64,000 nt of DNA from Bradyrhizobium sp. dw_411 (GTDB lineage: Bacteria > Pseudomonadota > Alphaproteobacteria > Rhizobiales > Xanthobacteraceae), in NCBI RefSeq assembly GCF_018449695.1, contig NZ_JAAVUY010000008.1, positions 248,001-312,000 of the forward strand, in the 5' to 3' direction. The number at the start of each line of letters is the position of its first letter. Positions within the stretch are counted from its first letter, which is position 1. Made by a program: the position numbers and the translations under genes. Positions 47,038-59,525 of this stretch are shown one piece after another. The notes below the pieces were generated by a model. It made no database searches, was not told the DNA's origin, and saw only the letters and a program-made list of their open reading frames with translations.

Positions 47038-47526
47038 TCACACTGCTTTTGCTTGCGCCAGCGCAGTCAGCGCTTCGCCGCCAACCCGGCATACCGTCCA
47101 CTCGTCCATCAAGACGGCGCCGAGCGATTTATAGAATTCGATCGACGGCGTGTTCCAGTCGAGCACCGCCCATTGCAACCGCGACCAGCCGTTCGCCACG
47201 CACTCTTTCGCCAGATGCGACAGCAACGCCTTGCCGATGCCTTGGCCGCGTTGCGCCGGGCGCACGAACAAATCTTCCAGATAAATTCCGGCGCGGCCGC
47301 TGAAGGTGGAAAAATTGATGAACCAGACCGCGAAGCCCGCCACCTCGCCATTCCATTCGGCGATGTCGCAGAACAGCCCGGGGTTATCGCCGAACAACGC
47401 CGCGCCGATACCGGCTTCGGTGGCTTCGACTTCGTGAAGCAGTTTTTCGTATTCGGCGAGTTCGCGAACCAGTGACAGCACAAGCCCCGCTTCATCAGGG
47501 CGCGCGCGACGGATCAGGAGCGACAT
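47038..47526 (-). CDS. GNAT family N-acetyltransferase
   Basis: 162 residues with the acetyl-CoA motif RGQGIGKALLSHLAKE, and LEDLFVRPAQ and SIEFYKSLGA as in diamine/spermidine acetyltransferase-like members. The ATG at 47526 lies 31 nt after the thyA stop on the same strand. Substrate unknown; the SAT-like pattern suggests small amines. Confidence 0.88.
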   Translation of the reverse strand: MSLLIRRARPDEAGLVLSLVRELAEYEKLLHEVEATEAGIGAALFGDNPGLFCDIAEWNGEVAGFAVWFINFSTFSGRAGIYLEDLFVRPAQRGQGIGKALLSHLAKECVANGWSRLQWAVLDWNTPSIEFYKSLGAVLMDEWTVCRVGGEALTALAQAKAV

Positions 47527-47557
47527 TCGACGCTCACACCGCGATTCATACAGCCAC

Positions 47558-48352
47558 TCATACAGCAACCTGGGCCTTGATATGCGGGTGCGGGTCGTAA
47601 CCTTCGAGCGCGAAGTCTTCATAGCGGAATGCGAAGATATCCTTCACGGCGGGATTGATCTTCATGACCGGCAACGCGCGCGTCGGACGTGTCAGTTGCA
47701 GCCGCGCCTGCTCGAGATGGTTCGAATAAAGATGCGCGTCGCCGAGCGAATGGACGAAATCACCGGACTTGAGACCGGTCACCTGCGCCACCATCATCGT
47801 GAGCAGCGCATAGGATGCGATGTTGAAGGGCACGCCGAGAAACACGTCGGCCGAGCGCTGGTAAAGCTGGCAGGATAATTTGCCGTTGGCGACATAGAAC
47901 TGAAACAGGCAATGGCATGGCGGCAGCGCCATCTTGTCGACATCGGCCGGGTTCCACGCACTCACGATCAGGCGGCGCGAATCAGGATTGCGCCGGATCA
48001 TGTCGACGACATTGGATATCTGGTCGATGCTGCGCCCGTCCGGCGCCGGCCAGGAGCGCCACTGCGATCCATAGACCGGACCGAGATCGCCATTGGCGTC
48101 AGCCCACTCATCCCAGATCGAAACGCCGTTGTCCCTGAGATAGCCGATATTGGTGTCGCCCTTGAGGAACCATAACAGCTCGTGGATGATCGCTTTCAGC
48201 GGCAGCTTCTTGGTGGTCAGCATCGGAAATCCGGCGCCGAGATTGAAGCGCATCTGATGGCCGAAGACCGACAGCGTACCGGTGCCGGTGCGGTCATGCT
48301 TTTCCGCGCCGTCAGAGAGAATCCGTTCGAGTAGGTCGTGGTACTGGTTCAT
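47558..48352 (-). CDS. thyA: Thymidylate synthase
   Basis: 264 residues, the E. coli ThyA length. Catalytic Cys146 in [12 protein letters not shown], folate-binding RQR-type [19 protein letters not shown] and HLYSNH near the C-terminus. It makes dTMP from dUMP using methylene-THF, regenerated by DHFR encoded at 45338. Confidence 0.97.
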   Translation of the reverse strand: MNQYHDLLERILSDGAEKHDRTGTGTLSVFGHQMRFNLGAGFPMLTTKKLPLKAIIHELLWFLKGDTNIGYLRDNGVSIWDEWADANGDLGPVYGSQWRSWPAPDGRSIDQISNVVDMIRRNPDSRRLIVSAWNPADVDKMALPPCHCLFQFYVANGKLSCQLYQRSADVFLGVPFNIASYALLTMMVAQVTGLKSGDFVHSLGDAHLYSNHLEQARLQLTRPTRALPVMKINPAVKDIFAFRYEDFALEGYDPHPHIKAQVAV

Positions 48353-48565
48353 GGCTTAATGCTGCGGACCTTTGGCGAGCCGATGGGGCTGGCGGGTTTT
48401 AACGTCCGGGCTGCCGGTTCGACAGCCGATTCGGCCGGTGGGATCGCTTATACCCCAAAAAATGAGGGTCCGGCCGGCCAACGGCAAGGGGACGTCCGAG
48501 GGGATATCCAAGGGCAAATCAAAGCGTGGAACAAAGGCAGAAAAGGAGAGTCTCCGGCCCTTCTC

Positions 48566-49090
48566 TCAGCCGATCAGGCCGGCAAATCCCAGGCATCCCC
48601 CGGCCAGCAGTATCCAGAACGGATTAAGCTTGGTTCCGGCGGCCAGTGCTGCGGCCCCGATCGTAAACACGGCGGCGACCCAGGTATGGTCGGAAGCCCG
48701 CGCCAGGATGAAGCCGCTGGCGCCCATCAGCCCGATCGACAGCGGAACCAGCGCCGACTGGATGATGGCAGGCCAGCGCGAATGGCTGGATTTGGTCAGG
48801 ATGCGGCTCACGCCATAGGCCATCAAGGCGGTGGGAAGGCACATCGCCAGGGTCGCGACCAGCGCACCGGTGATGCCCGCAACGCTGTAGCCGATCAAGG
48901 TCACGATCAGCACATTCGGGCCCGGCGACAGTTGCGAGATCGCGAACGCATCCGCGAACTGCTTGTCGGTCAGCCAGTGCTGAACATCGACGGCCACCCG
49001 ATGCATTTCCGGCAACGCAGCATTGCCGCCGCCGACCGCGAACAGCGACATCACGCCGAAGGTCCATGCCAGCGTCCAGACCGGGTTCAT
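48566..49090 (-). CDS. Chromate transporter, second short subunit
   Basis: 174 residues with five to six hydrophobic segments and the half-CHR pattern (FGVMSLFAVGGGNAALPEMHR, later SPGPNVLIVTLIGYSVAG). In the short-chain chromate family two such half-proteins work together. The ATG at 49090 overlaps the stop of the upstream half (ATGA). Confidence 0.85.
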   Translation of the reverse strand: MNPVWTLAWTFGVMSLFAVGGGNAALPEMHRVAVDVQHWLTDKQFADAFAISQLSPGPNVLIVTLIGYSVAGITGALVATLAMCLPTALMAYGVSRILTKSSHSRWPAIIQSALVPLSIGLMGASGFILARASDHTWVAAVFTIGAAALAAGTKLNPFWILLAGGCLGFAGLIG

Positions 49091-49689
49091 GCCGACTTCC
49101 TTTGCCGGACGATATAGGTGATGGCGATGCTGACCGGGATCGCGACCAGCAACACGCTCGCCAGTGGCAACCGCAACACCCCGATTGCGATAAACACCGC
49201 GGCCAGGATCATAAGCCCGATCACATCGCGCTTGTTGATCAGCGGCTTCATCATCCGGAACACCACCGCGATCAGAAGGCCCACCGCGGCGCAGGACACG
49301 CCGGCCAGGATCCGCCGCAGCATTTCGATCTCGCCGAAGTGCTGATACAATATCCCGAGGATCGTCATGATCACGAGAGGCGGCCCCAGCAGGCCGGAAA
49401 ACGCAGCGATCCCGCCGGCAATGCCGCGAAAGCGCGATCCGAACACCATCGTGAAATTGACGATGTTGGGGCCGGGCAGGAAATGGCACAGCGCGAAGGT
49501 CTCGTTGAACTCTTCGGCAGTCATCCATTTGTGCTGGTCGACGATGCCGCGCCGCGCCCACACCAACACGCCGCCGAAACCCGCCAGCGACATCTTGGCG
49601 AACGCGACAAACAGCGCGGCCAGAGTGGGGGGCGATGAGATCAGGGGATGCGGCGCCGGAACGGCGGCCGGCGGCGAATCCGGGGGCAT
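49087..49689 (-). CDS. Chromate transporter, first short subunit
   Basis: 200 residues from ATG 49689. Half-CHR motif AKMSLAGFGGVLVWARRGIV and FLPGPNIVNFTMVFGSRFRG. The N-terminal 20 residues are Pro-rich. Together with the gene at 48566 it forms a short-chain CHR efflux or anion-transport pair. A full-length ChrA is encoded separately at 62245. Confidence 0.85.
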   Translation of the reverse strand: MPPDSPPAAVPAPHPLISSPPTLAALFVAFAKMSLAGFGGVLVWARRGIVDQHKWMTAEEFNETFALCHFLPGPNIVNFTMVFGSRFRGIAGGIAAFSGLLGPPLVIMTILGILYQHFGEIEMLRRILAGVSCAAVGLLIAVVFRMMKPLINKRDVIGLMILAAVFIAIGVLRLPLASVLLVAIPVSIAITYIVRQRKSA

Positions 49690-49806
49690 GGCCTGAGATT
49701 TAGAACGGCCGCGGCGCAAGGCCAACCCATATTTGGGGTATTCCAAGCCTGATTGTTCCCGGTCCAGTCAGGCTTTCCGGCCCTGTTTTTCTCGACTTTT
49801 GCGCCC

Positions 49807-49812
49807 TATATT
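49807..49812 (+). promoter_or_regulatory. Possible -10 element for the tmRNA gene
   Basis: TATATT just upstream of the first conserved tmRNA stem. A clear -35 is not visible 17 bp upstream. Confidence 0.35.
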
Positions 49813-49815
49813 AAG

Positions 49816-50150
49816 GGCGCCGGTTCGCCGGCTACGGAAATAAATTGCCGTCGCAATAAACCATTCGGACCCGGGGGCAGCACCCGGCGCCTCCACCCAA
49901 GCCCGCCGCCTCAAAACGCGGGCTTTGGCGGGGGCGAAACAGGATCGACGAGGGCGTAAAGGACGTGTTTTTTCCCGGTATGGTTCCGCCGTTATCGGGC
50001 TATGCAATAGTTGCAAACGACAACTATGCTCCGGTTGCTCAGGCCGCTTAAGCGGTTTGAAAAACCAAGTCTGAAGTCCTGGTGGGTTAAGCTCCGCTAG
50101 GCGGGGTCCGGAGGCACCTGGCAACAGAAGCCTCCACTTCAATCTGCTGG
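49816..50150 (+). ncRNA. ssrA: Circularly permuted (two-piece) tmRNA
   Basis: The pieces are in reverse order, as in alphaproteobacteria. The acceptor part comes first: T-arm CCGGG/CCCGG, then 3-prime acceptor strand CGCCTCC (49888-49894) followed by ACCCA. An excised hairpin AAGCCCGC/GCGGGCTT (49899-49925) links it to the 5-prime strand GGGGGCG (49930-49936), which pairs with CGCCTCC, then GAAACAGGATCGACG. The tag frame at 50013-50051 reads ANDNYAPVAQAA then stop. Later hairpins (50061-50140) fit the pseudoknot region. Exact RNA ends are estimates. Confidence 0.93.
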
Positions 50151-50273
50151 TATATCCACCGCCGCCGACGGCAACGCCTGCTGACCTCAGGGCGCTGCCG
50201 GGGTAGCATGCGGCTTGGGCGAGTCGGGTTACCGCATCCTCGCCGGCCAAATCTGAACGCGACAGGACCAATC

Positions 50274-50795
50274 ATGGCGACCGATCACATCCGATATGAC
50301 GTCCTGGCGCGCGATGCATTGCGCAGCGTGTTGCGCCGTGTGCTGGCCGACGCCGCCGAGCACGGCCTGCCCGGCGAGCATCATTTCTTCATCACCTTCC
50401 TGTCGACCGCCGAGGGCGTGAAGCTGTCGCCGCGGCTGCTGGCGCAATACCCGGAAGAGATGACGGTCATTCTCCAGCACCAGTTCTGGGACCTGGTCGT
50501 GACCGACGATCGCTTTGAAGTCGGGCTGTCGTTCGGCGGCATTCCCGAGCGCCTGGTGGTGCCCTTCAACTCGATCAAGAGCTTCTTCGACCCGTCGGTG
50601 CAGTTCGGCCTGCAATTCGAGCCGGCCGATGCGGCAGAGGCTGCGGCTGCGACCAACCTTCCGGCGGTGCCTGCCGCGACGTCTTCGGCGCTGGCGGTTC
50701 CTCCTGTGGCTGTTGCCGAGACAACCGACGACGAGCCAGCCAAACCAAGCGAGGGCGCCGAAGTCGTGCGGCTGGATCGCTTTCGCAAGAAATAA
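50274..50795 (+). CDS. sspB: SspB, ClpXP adaptor for ssrA-tagged proteins
   Basis: 173 residues from ATG 50274, with AGGA upstream. An SspB-type beta-rich tag-binding domain (ATDHIRYDVLARDALRS, HHFFITFLSTAEGVKLSPRL, IPERLVVPFNSIKSFFDPS), an Ala/Pro-rich flexible linker, and a short C-terminal tail (VVRLDRFRKK) that resembles the ClpX-binding peptide. It delivers tagged stalled proteins to ClpXP. It directly follows the tmRNA gene, whose tag it recognises. Confidence 0.92.
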   Translation: MATDHIRYDVLARDALRSVLRRVLADAAEHGLPGEHHFFITFLSTAEGVKLSPRLLAQYPEEMTVILQHQFWDLVVTDDRFEVGLSFGGIPERLVVPFNSIKSFFDPSVQFGLQFEPADAAEAAAATNLPAVPAATSSALAVPPVAVAETTDDEPAKPSEGAEVVRLDRFRKK

Positions 50796-50876
50796 TCCGC
50801 GCGCCAACTGCAAAGCTGCCTGTAGAATGGATGTCCTGCCGCGAAACCGATCGCGGCGCGTAACGGACATTCATCC

Positions 50877-52310
50877 ATGGCTCGATCGACCACCGCCTCC
50901 TCCACTCGTTCCAATCCCTCCAGTGCCACGCGCTCGGAAACCGACAGCTTCGGTCCGATCGAGGTTCCGGCCGATCGCTATTGGGGCGCGCAGACCGAAC
51001 GCTCCCGGCAGAATTTCCGCATCGGCCAGGACCGGATGCCGATCGCCATCATTCATGCCCTCGGCATCGTCAAGCTCGCCGCGGCGCAAACCAACCGCGA
51101 ACTCGGACTGCTCGATCAACGCCGCGCCCGCGCCATCATCCGCGCCGCGCAGGAAGTGATCGACGGCAAGCTCGACGATCATTTTCCGCTGGTGGTGTGG
51201 CAGACCGGCTCCGGCACGCAGACCAACATGAACCTCAACGAGGTGATCGCCAATCGCGCCAATGAACTATTGGGCGGCAAGCTCGGCGCAAAGTCTCCGA
51301 TTCATCCCAACGACCACGTCAATATGAGCCAGTCGTCGAACGACTCGTTCCCGACCGCGATGCACATCGCCGCCGCGACGCGCATCACGACCGACCTCAT
51401 CCCCGCCCTCGAGATCCTGCACCGCGCACTGCGGAAAAAAGAAAAAGCCTTCGCCCGTATTGTGAAGATCGGCCGCACCCATACCCAGGATGCGACGCCG
51501 CTGACGCTCGGCCAGGAATTTTCCGGCTATGCCGCGCAGGTCGAAAACGGGCTCGCGCGGTTGCGCATCGCAGTCAGGGAACTCTATCCGCTCGCGCAAG
51601 GCGGCACCGCTGTCGGCACCGGCCTCAATTCAAAGCCCGGCTTCGCGCGCGCCTTTGCCAAACACGCAGCCAAGATCACCAAACTTCCTTTCACCAGCGC
51701 CGCCAACAAATTCGAAGCGCTGGCTTCCAACGACGCCTATGTGTTCGCCCATGGCGCTGTTAATTCGATGGCGACCGGCCTGTTCAAGATCGCCAACGAC
51801 ATCCGCCTGTTGGGATCGGGGCCGCGCTCTGGCCTTGGCGAATTGATCCTGCCGGAAAATGAACCGGGTTCCTCGATCATGCCGGGCAAGGTCAATCCGA
51901 CTCAGTGCGAGGCGATGACCATGGTGTGCTGCCAGATATTCGGTCATCATGCGTCGATCACCGTCGCCGGCAGCCAAGGCCATTTCGAGTTGAACGTCTA
52001 TAAACCGGTATTGGCATATGGCATGATGCATTCCATACAATTGATGGCCGACGTCGTCAGGTCGTTCACCGAGCATTGCGTCGACGGCATACGCGCCGAC
52101 GAAAAACGCATCCGGGAACTGATGGAGCGTTCGCTGATGCTGGTGACTGCGCTCGCTCCAAGAATCGGCTACGATAATGCCGCGAAGGTTGCCAAAACGG
52201 CCCATGCGCATGGCACGACGTTGAAAGAAGAGGCCGTGAAGCTCGGTTTCGTTTCTGCCGATGAATTCGATCGGCTGGTCAAGCCGGACAAAATGACGCG
52301 GCCCGGGTGA
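50877..52310 (+). CDS. fumC: Class II fumarate hydratase
   Basis: 477 residues. The fumarase/aspartase signature [16 protein letters not shown] is intact, with upstream [13 protein letters not shown] and [19 protein letters not shown] typical of FumC. It interconverts fumarate and malate without an Fe-S cluster. The N-terminal Ser/Thr-rich 25 residues are an extension. Located behind sspB; a possible terminator follows. Confidence 0.95.
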   Translation: MARSTTASSTRSNPSSATRSETDSFGPIEVPADRYWGAQTERSRQNFRIGQDRMPIAIIHALGIVKLAAAQTNRELGLLDQRRARAIIRAAQEVIDGKLDDHFPLVVWQTGSGTQTNMNLNEVIANRANELLGGKLGAKSPIHPNDHVNMSQSSNDSFPTAMHIAAATRITTDLIPALEILHRALRKKEKAFARIVKIGRTHTQDATPLTLGQEFSGYAAQVENGLARLRIAVRELYPLAQGGTAVGTGLNSKPGFARAFAKHAAKITKLPFTSAANKFEALASNDAYVFAHGAVNSMATGLFKIANDIRLLGSGPRSGLGELILPENEPGSSIMPGKVNPTQCEAMTMVCCQIFGHHASITVAGSQGHFELNVYKPVLAYGMMHSIQLMADVVRSFTEHCVDGIRADEKRIRELMERSLMLVTALAPRIGYDNAAKVAKTAHAHGTTLKEEAVKLGFVSADEFDRLVKPDKMTRPG

Positions 52311-52693
52311 CCCGCACGCAGCAAACCCGTTGAATTACGGGCTCTAAATTTTTTGTTAGGGAGCATATCCCCGTAAAGAACTGACGAGACCGGCTATCGC
52401 ACTTGCGCTGTCGCGTGGTACGGCTCAAAATATTTTGGTTTTCGCAGAGCGAAACGCATTTATTGGTGTTATCAGTGGTCTTAATGGGGATTTTCTTAAA
52501 TGACGATCGAAATGCCTAACGCGCGTCCCGGCAGACGGGATGCGGGTTTTGGGAATAGCATGCGCGCGAAATTTATTGTTCACAGTACTTTCATATCGCT
52601 GACCGCATTTTTTCAGATGAACGGAACGCCTTCCGATTATCGTAGCTTTCATCAATCCTTTGCGCGTCGGCTGGTTGGATGATGGAGGCTGGC
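52311..52693. other. 383-bp AT-richer gap
   Basis: Holds the candidate terminator of fumC (52325-52356) and the promoter region of the DUF4169 gene. Its base composition is visibly lower in GC than its surroundings. Short frames here (52500-52682 rightward, 52425-52655 leftward) have no ribosome site or protein-like composition. Confidence 0.5.
52325..52356 (+). terminator. Candidate rho-independent terminator after fumC
   Basis: CCCGT (52326-52330), 6-nt loop, ACGGG (52337-52341), then CTCTAAA and TTTTTT (52349-52354). The stem is short, so this is tentative. Confidence 0.5.
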
Positions 52694-52897
52694 ATGGGGG
52701 ATGTCGTCAATCTGAAACGTTTCAAGAAGCGCACTGAGCGACAGCAGTCGGAGCAGCAGGCCGAGACCAATCGCGCGCGGTTTGGCCGAACCAAATCCGA
52801 ACGCGTTCTGGACGAGCAGCGTGCCACGCGCGCCAGCGATCTCCTGGATCAGCATCGCATCCTGGATCAGCATCGCGACGGCGAGGACGCGTCATGA
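52694..52897 (+). CDS. DUF4169 family protein
   Basis: 67 residues: VVNLKRFKKRTERQQSEQQ, then NRARFGRTKSER, matching DUF4169. A good GGAGG site precedes ATG 52694. It overlaps the RHH gene by 4 nt. The C-terminus has a six-residue tandem (LLDQHR-ILDQHR), encoded by a direct DNA repeat of about 18 bp (52841-52876). Function unknown. Confidence 0.8.
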   Translation: MGDVVNLKRFKKRTERQQSEQQAETNRARFGRTKSERVLDEQRATRASDLLDQHRILDQHRDGEDAS

Positions 52898-53145
52898 AAT
52901 CGCCAGTCGTCAAACGATCGATCGTGGTCGCCGGTCACAAGACCAGCGTCAGCCTCGAAGAGGCATTCTGGAACGGCATGAAGGAAATTTCCGGACTGCG
53001 GAACATGACACTGTCCGAACTGGTCGGCGAGATCGACAGCAATCGCCAGCAAGGCAATTTGTCGTCGGCGATCAGACTCTTCGTGCTGGATTATTTTCGC
53101 TCGCGTGCGATGGCCGCCACGCCGGAAGTCAAGCCGCAGGTATAA
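52894..53145 (+). CDS. Ribbon-helix-helix domain protein
   Basis: 83 residues. The N-terminal strand VVKRSIVVAGHKTSVSLEEAFW and following two helices match a ribbon-helix-helix DNA-binding fold. Starts by ATGA overlap with the DUF4169 gene; the pair behind fumC recurs in alphaproteobacteria. It may be an autoregulator; the target is unknown. Confidence 0.75.
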   Translation: MKSPVVKRSIVVAGHKTSVSLEEAFWNGMKEISGLRNMTLSELVGEIDSNRQQGNLSSAIRLFVLDYFRSRAMAATPEVKPQV

Positions 53146-53446
53146 CGCCGCTGTTGCACAGTACCCTTGCAGGGTGGGCAAAAGCGCGCTTGCGCCGTGC
53201 CCACCGAATGCAACGAATGCCGAAAATGGCGGGCACGCGGAGCCCGTCATCGGGCGCACATTCACGCACCCCGTTGGCTTTGCCCAGCCTATGCATCCGA
53301 TTGAATTTTCAAACAGCCAATTCCGTCATTGCGAGCGTAGCGAAGCAATCCATTTCGCCGCGGCGCCGTAATAGTATTCGCTATCACCCGGCTGTAAGTT
53401 CGGCTCGTGCGAAACAAAGTCCGATCGCAAAAGCCGGCCAGTCGCC
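53146..53446. other. 301-bp repeat-bearing gap
   Basis: Contains a copy of the GGGTGGGCAAA/GCCCACC repeat (53173-53290) and the widespread GTCATTGCGAGCGTAGCGAAGC element at 53324-53345. No gene seen. Confidence 0.6.
53173..53290. repeat. Dispersed repeat, GGGTGGGCAAA/GCCCACC family, copy 3
   Basis: CAGGGTGGGCAAAAGCGCG ... CCGTGCCCACCG, then GGCGGGCACGCGG ... GGCTTTGCCC. Same family as 25127-25215, more diverged. Confidence 0.6.
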
Positions 53447-54376
53447 ATGCAACATCATCACCACGACCATTCCCATGCCGACGGCAATGTCGGTCACTCC
53501 CACGCGCCCGACAGCTTCGGCCTGGCGTTTGCTATCGGGGTCGTGCTCAACACCGCTATTGTTGCCGCAGAACTGGTGTTCGGTTACGCCGCCAACTCGC
53601 TGGCGCTGATCGCGGACGCCGCCCACAACTTCTCCGACGTGATCAGCCTGTTGCTGGCGTGGGGCGCGGCGTGGCTCGCCCTCAAACAACCCACGCGGCA
53701 ACACACCTATGGTTATCGTCGTGCTTCGATATTGGCGGCCTTGACCAATGCCGGTCTGTTATTGATTGCCGTGGGCGGCATAGCCGCCGAAGCCATCGGA
53801 CGATTTAAGGACCCTTCGCCCGTCGCCAGTCAGACCGTCATCTACGTTGCGATTCTGGGCATCGTCGTGAACGGCGCGACGGCATTGCTGTTCATGCGAG
53901 GCCGTCATGGCGACCTGAATGTTCGCGGCGCTTATTTGCACATGGTGGCGGATGCCGGAGTTTCGCTTGGCGTGGTCATTGCGGCGCTGCTTATCAGGTG
54001 GACGGGCTGGCTGTGGATCGATCCTGCGGTCAGCCTGGGCATTGCCGCGGTCGTGCTCGCGAGCGGATGGCAATTGGCCAAAGACAGCGTGAACCTCGCA
54101 ATGGATGGCGTACCGAAGAACATCGATCTGGCTGTGGTCGAAAGCTATCTTCGCGGACGCGAAGGCGTGATCGAAGTTCACGACTTGCACATCTGGGCCA
54201 TGAGCACGAACGAGACGGCGTTAACAGCGCATCTGGTTCGGCCGGGCGGTGTTGACGATGCCTTTCTAGGTAAAGTATGCGATGAACTTTCGCACCAATT
54301 CAATATCGCACACGCCACGCTGCAGATCGAAACGGGTAACGGCGTGTGCAGGCTGGCGCCCGCCGAGGTGGTCTAG
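53447..54376 (+). CDS. Cation diffusion facilitator (Zn/Co/Cd efflux)
   Basis: 309 residues. His-rich N-terminus (MQHHHHDHSHADGN) and six membrane segments with the CDF metal-site pattern: DAAHNFSD in helix 2 and HMVADAGVS in helix 5. A cytoplasmic C-terminal domain with DLHIWAMSTNETAL follows. It expels divalent metals, most likely zinc or cobalt, by proton antiport. It lies upstream of the B12 riboswitch region on the same strand. Confidence 0.9.
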   Translation: MQHHHHDHSHADGNVGHSHAPDSFGLAFAIGVVLNTAIVAAELVFGYAANSLALIADAAHNFSDVISLLLAWGAAWLALKQPTRQHTYGYRRASILAALTNAGLLLIAVGGIAAEAIGRFKDPSPVASQTVIYVAILGIVVNGATALLFMRGRHGDLNVRGAYLHMVADAGVSLGVVIAALLIRWTGWLWIDPAVSLGIAAVVLASGWQLAKDSVNLAMDGVPKNIDLAVVESYLRGREGVIEVHDLHIWAMSTNETALTAHLVRPGGVDDAFLGKVCDELSHQFNIAHATLQIETGNGVCRLAPAEVV

Positions 54377-54467
54377 CCATCAGGCATCCGCTCAACCGGC
54401 AATCCACTTCGTTGATAGTTGCGGCAAGAATATCCAAAGGGATTGAATGCCGCCTCTGGAGAAATGC

Positions 54468-54905
54468 ATGCGCTTCTGGATTGAATGTACGAGGTTTGAG
54501 ACGGGGCTGCCGTATCACGTCAATATATCGATGGTCGGGAGCATGTGGCGTGACGGCGACCGCACGATCCTTGCCTTCGTCGGAAGCGATGCCCAGAGAG
54601 TCGAGGTGCGGGAGACGCCCGAACAGATTCTGAGCATGCATCTCGGTCCCACCGCAACGTCATGGAATCGACAAGCAACCGCGACCGGACAGTCAACTGA
54701 GTGGCTTCAACAGTTTTCGTTAAAGACGCGCAATAGTGGCATTGACAGCCGTTCGCGAATAACACCACATGTGGATGTCACGGTTCCATCAGATCGCAAG
54801 ATTTGGTGGCTAAGAGGGAAGCCGGTGGATCGCGCATCTGCGCGAGATTCCGGCGCTGCCCCCGCAACTGTAAGCAGCGAGTTTCATCCGATTTTACGTC
54901 ACTGA
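54468..54905 (+). CDS. Uncertain small protein gene reading into the riboswitch
   Basis: The frame of 145 residues begins with a plausible small protein, MRFWIECTRFETGLPYHVNI ... QRVEVRETPEQIL (first 55 residues). From about residue 80 the composition changes and the frame crosses the conserved core of the cobalamin riboswitch (54795-54975) before a stop. I think only the first part derives from a genuine gene, perhaps with a lost stop codon. No family recognised. Confidence 0.4.
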   Translation: MRFWIECTRFETGLPYHVNISMVGSMWRDGDRTILAFVGSDAQRVEVRETPEQILSMHLGPTATSWNRQATATGQSTEWLQQFSLKTRNSGIDSRSRITPHVDVTVPSDRKIWWLRGKPVDRASARDSGAAPATVSSEFHPILRH

Positions 54906-54975
54906 TGCGCATCAGCGCATTGGGAAGACCGGATGCAGCGACGACCTGCGAGCCAGGAGACCTGCCGCGACACCA
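54795..54975 (+). promoter_or_regulatory. Cobalamin riboswitch upstream of nrdA
   Basis: All hallmark blocks occur in order: AAGAGGGAAGCCGGTG (54812-54827), GCCCCCGCAACTGTAA (54858-54873), GTCACTG near 54898, TGGGAAG (54921-54927), and GAGCCAGGAGACC (about 54950-54962). It lies 136 nt before the nrdA ATG. Binding of adenosylcobalamin is expected to lower expression of nrdAB. There is no clear U-rich terminator after it, so it may act at translation or through Rho. Confidence 0.92.
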
Positions 54976-55110
54976 GAAACGTCCACGGGCGGGGTGTCCC
55001 GGTGGTCGCTTGCACAGTCATGCCGGCGTTTGCCGTCGGCGTGCCCTGCGGCGCCCCCAAACGACAACCAGCCCCAAACTGCAACAACGCATCACCACGG
55101 GGATCTGCCG

Positions 55111-58026
<2,916 letters not shown>

Positions 58027-58054
58027 GCAGCACGAACCCTTGAGGAGAAACCAC

Positions 58055-59182
58055 ATGCTTGACTGGTCCGAGACAACAGCGGCCACGCCGCTGCCCACGC
58101 CCCTCGCCTTGAAGTCGCAGCCCGCCATCGATCAGACCGGGCTCGGCGTAATCGATCGCGCCGGCGGCCGGGTTTCAGTCGATCATAAGCGCATGATCAA
58201 CTGCCGCGCCGACGTCAATCAGCTATTGCCGCTGAAATACCGATGGGCATGGGAGAAATATCTCGCCGGCTGTAACAATCACTGGATGCCGACCGAAGTC
58301 TCGATGCAGGCCGACATCGCACTGTGGAAATCGCGCGACGGCCTCACCGAAGACGAGCGCCGCGCGATCAAGCGCAACCTCGGATTTTTCGCGGCGTCCG
58401 AGAGCCTCGTCGCCAACAACATCGTGCTGGCGATCTATCGCCACCTCACCAACCCGGAATGCCGCCAATATCTGCTGCGGCAGTCCTTTGAGGAGGCGGT
58501 GCATACGCACACCTTCCAATACATCGTCGAAAGCCTCGGCCTCGATGAGGGCGAGCTGTTCAACATGTATCGCGAGGTGCCCTCGATCACCGACAAGGCG
58601 GCATGGGCACTCCAGCATACCCAGCATCTCGAGGATCCCGATTTCAGGACCGGGACGCCGGAAGCCGATCAGGCATTCCTGCGCGACCTCGTCGCCTTCT
58701 ATGTCATCTTCGAAGGCATGTGGTTCTACACGGGGTTCGCACAAATCCTGTCGCTGGGCCGCCGCAACAAGATGGTCGGGATCGCCGAGCAGTATCAATA
58801 CATCCTGCGCGACGAATCGATCCATCTGAACTTCGGCATCGACGTGATCAACCAGATCAAGATCGAGAACCCGCATCTGTGGACCAAGGCATTCCAGGAG
58901 GAGATTCGCGCCATGATCCGCATCGCCGCCGAACTCGAAGCCGCCTATGGCCGCGATACCATGCCGCGCGGCTTCCTCGGGCTCAATGCGGCCTTGTGCG
59001 AAACCTACATGCACTTCATCGCCAACCGCCGCTGCGCCCAGCTCGGGTTATCGCGGGTGTTCGACGAGACGGAAAATCCGTTCCCGTGGATGTCGGAGGC
59101 GATGGACCTGAAGAAGGAGAAAAACTTCTTCGAGACCAGGGTCATCGAATACCAGAACGGCGGCGCGCTCGACTGGGGGTAG
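58055..59182 (+). CDS. nrdB: Class Ia ribonucleoside-diphosphate reductase, small subunit
   Basis: 375 residues from ATG 58055, with GAGGAG upstream and a 28-nt gap from nrdA. Ferritin-like fold with metal and radical site residues ([42 protein letters not shown]). It holds the dinuclear metal centre and tyrosyl radical. Co-transcribed with nrdA. Confidence 0.95.
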   Translation: MLDWSETTAATPLPTPLALKSQPAIDQTGLGVIDRAGGRVSVDHKRMINCRADVNQLLPLKYRWAWEKYLAGCNNHWMPTEVSMQADIALWKSRDGLTEDERRAIKRNLGFFAASESLVANNIVLAIYRHLTNPECRQYLLRQSFEEAVHTHTFQYIVESLGLDEGELFNMYREVPSITDKAAWALQHTQHLEDPDFRTGTPEADQAFLRDLVAFYVIFEGMWFYTGFAQILSLGRRNKMVGIAEQYQYILRDESIHLNFGIDVINQIKIENPHLWTKAFQEEIRAMIRIAAELEAAYGRDTMPRGFLGLNAALCETYMHFIANRRCAQLGLSRVFDETENPFPWMSEAMDLKKEKNFFETRVIEYQNGGALDWG

Positions 59183-59525
59183 GCTCGAGCCGCTGCCTTG
59201 CCTGCCCTACGCATCTATCAATGTCGTCCCGGCGAACGCCGGGACGACATTGTGGGAACATACACCCACATTCCGCGCCCGACATCGCGGCAATTCCGAA
59301 ACGGGATAGCCGCATGCGGAAAAATGATGAGCCTTTTTCGATTCCCTGATCTAACATCCTCTGCGGGAGCGTGCTCCAACCGCTACCGGCTGCTTTTCTT
59401 TTCTGAACGCCGCGACTAAACTATTCTACCGCCCGGGTCGTTTAGCGAACTGTCTATGCTGAATTTCGGGGCGGCTCGATCTGACTGATCCCTATAACCA
59501 AAAACAACGGCTGGTCAGCGTGCAC
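59183..59525. other. 343-bp gap with one palindrome
   Basis: Holds the repeat GTCGTCCCGGCGAACGCCGGGACGAC (59223-59248) and the promoter region of the 59.5-kb operon. No gene seen. Confidence 0.5.

Noticed and set aside
49899..49925. Rho-independent terminator from the AAGCCCGC/GCGGGCTT hairpin
   Set aside because: It lies between the two tmRNA pieces and is the spacer hairpin removed during maturation, with no U tract.
52500..52682. 60-codon frame between fumC and the DUF4169 gene
   Set aside because: No ribosome site, no family, AT-richer spacer, and it runs toward the start of the next gene.
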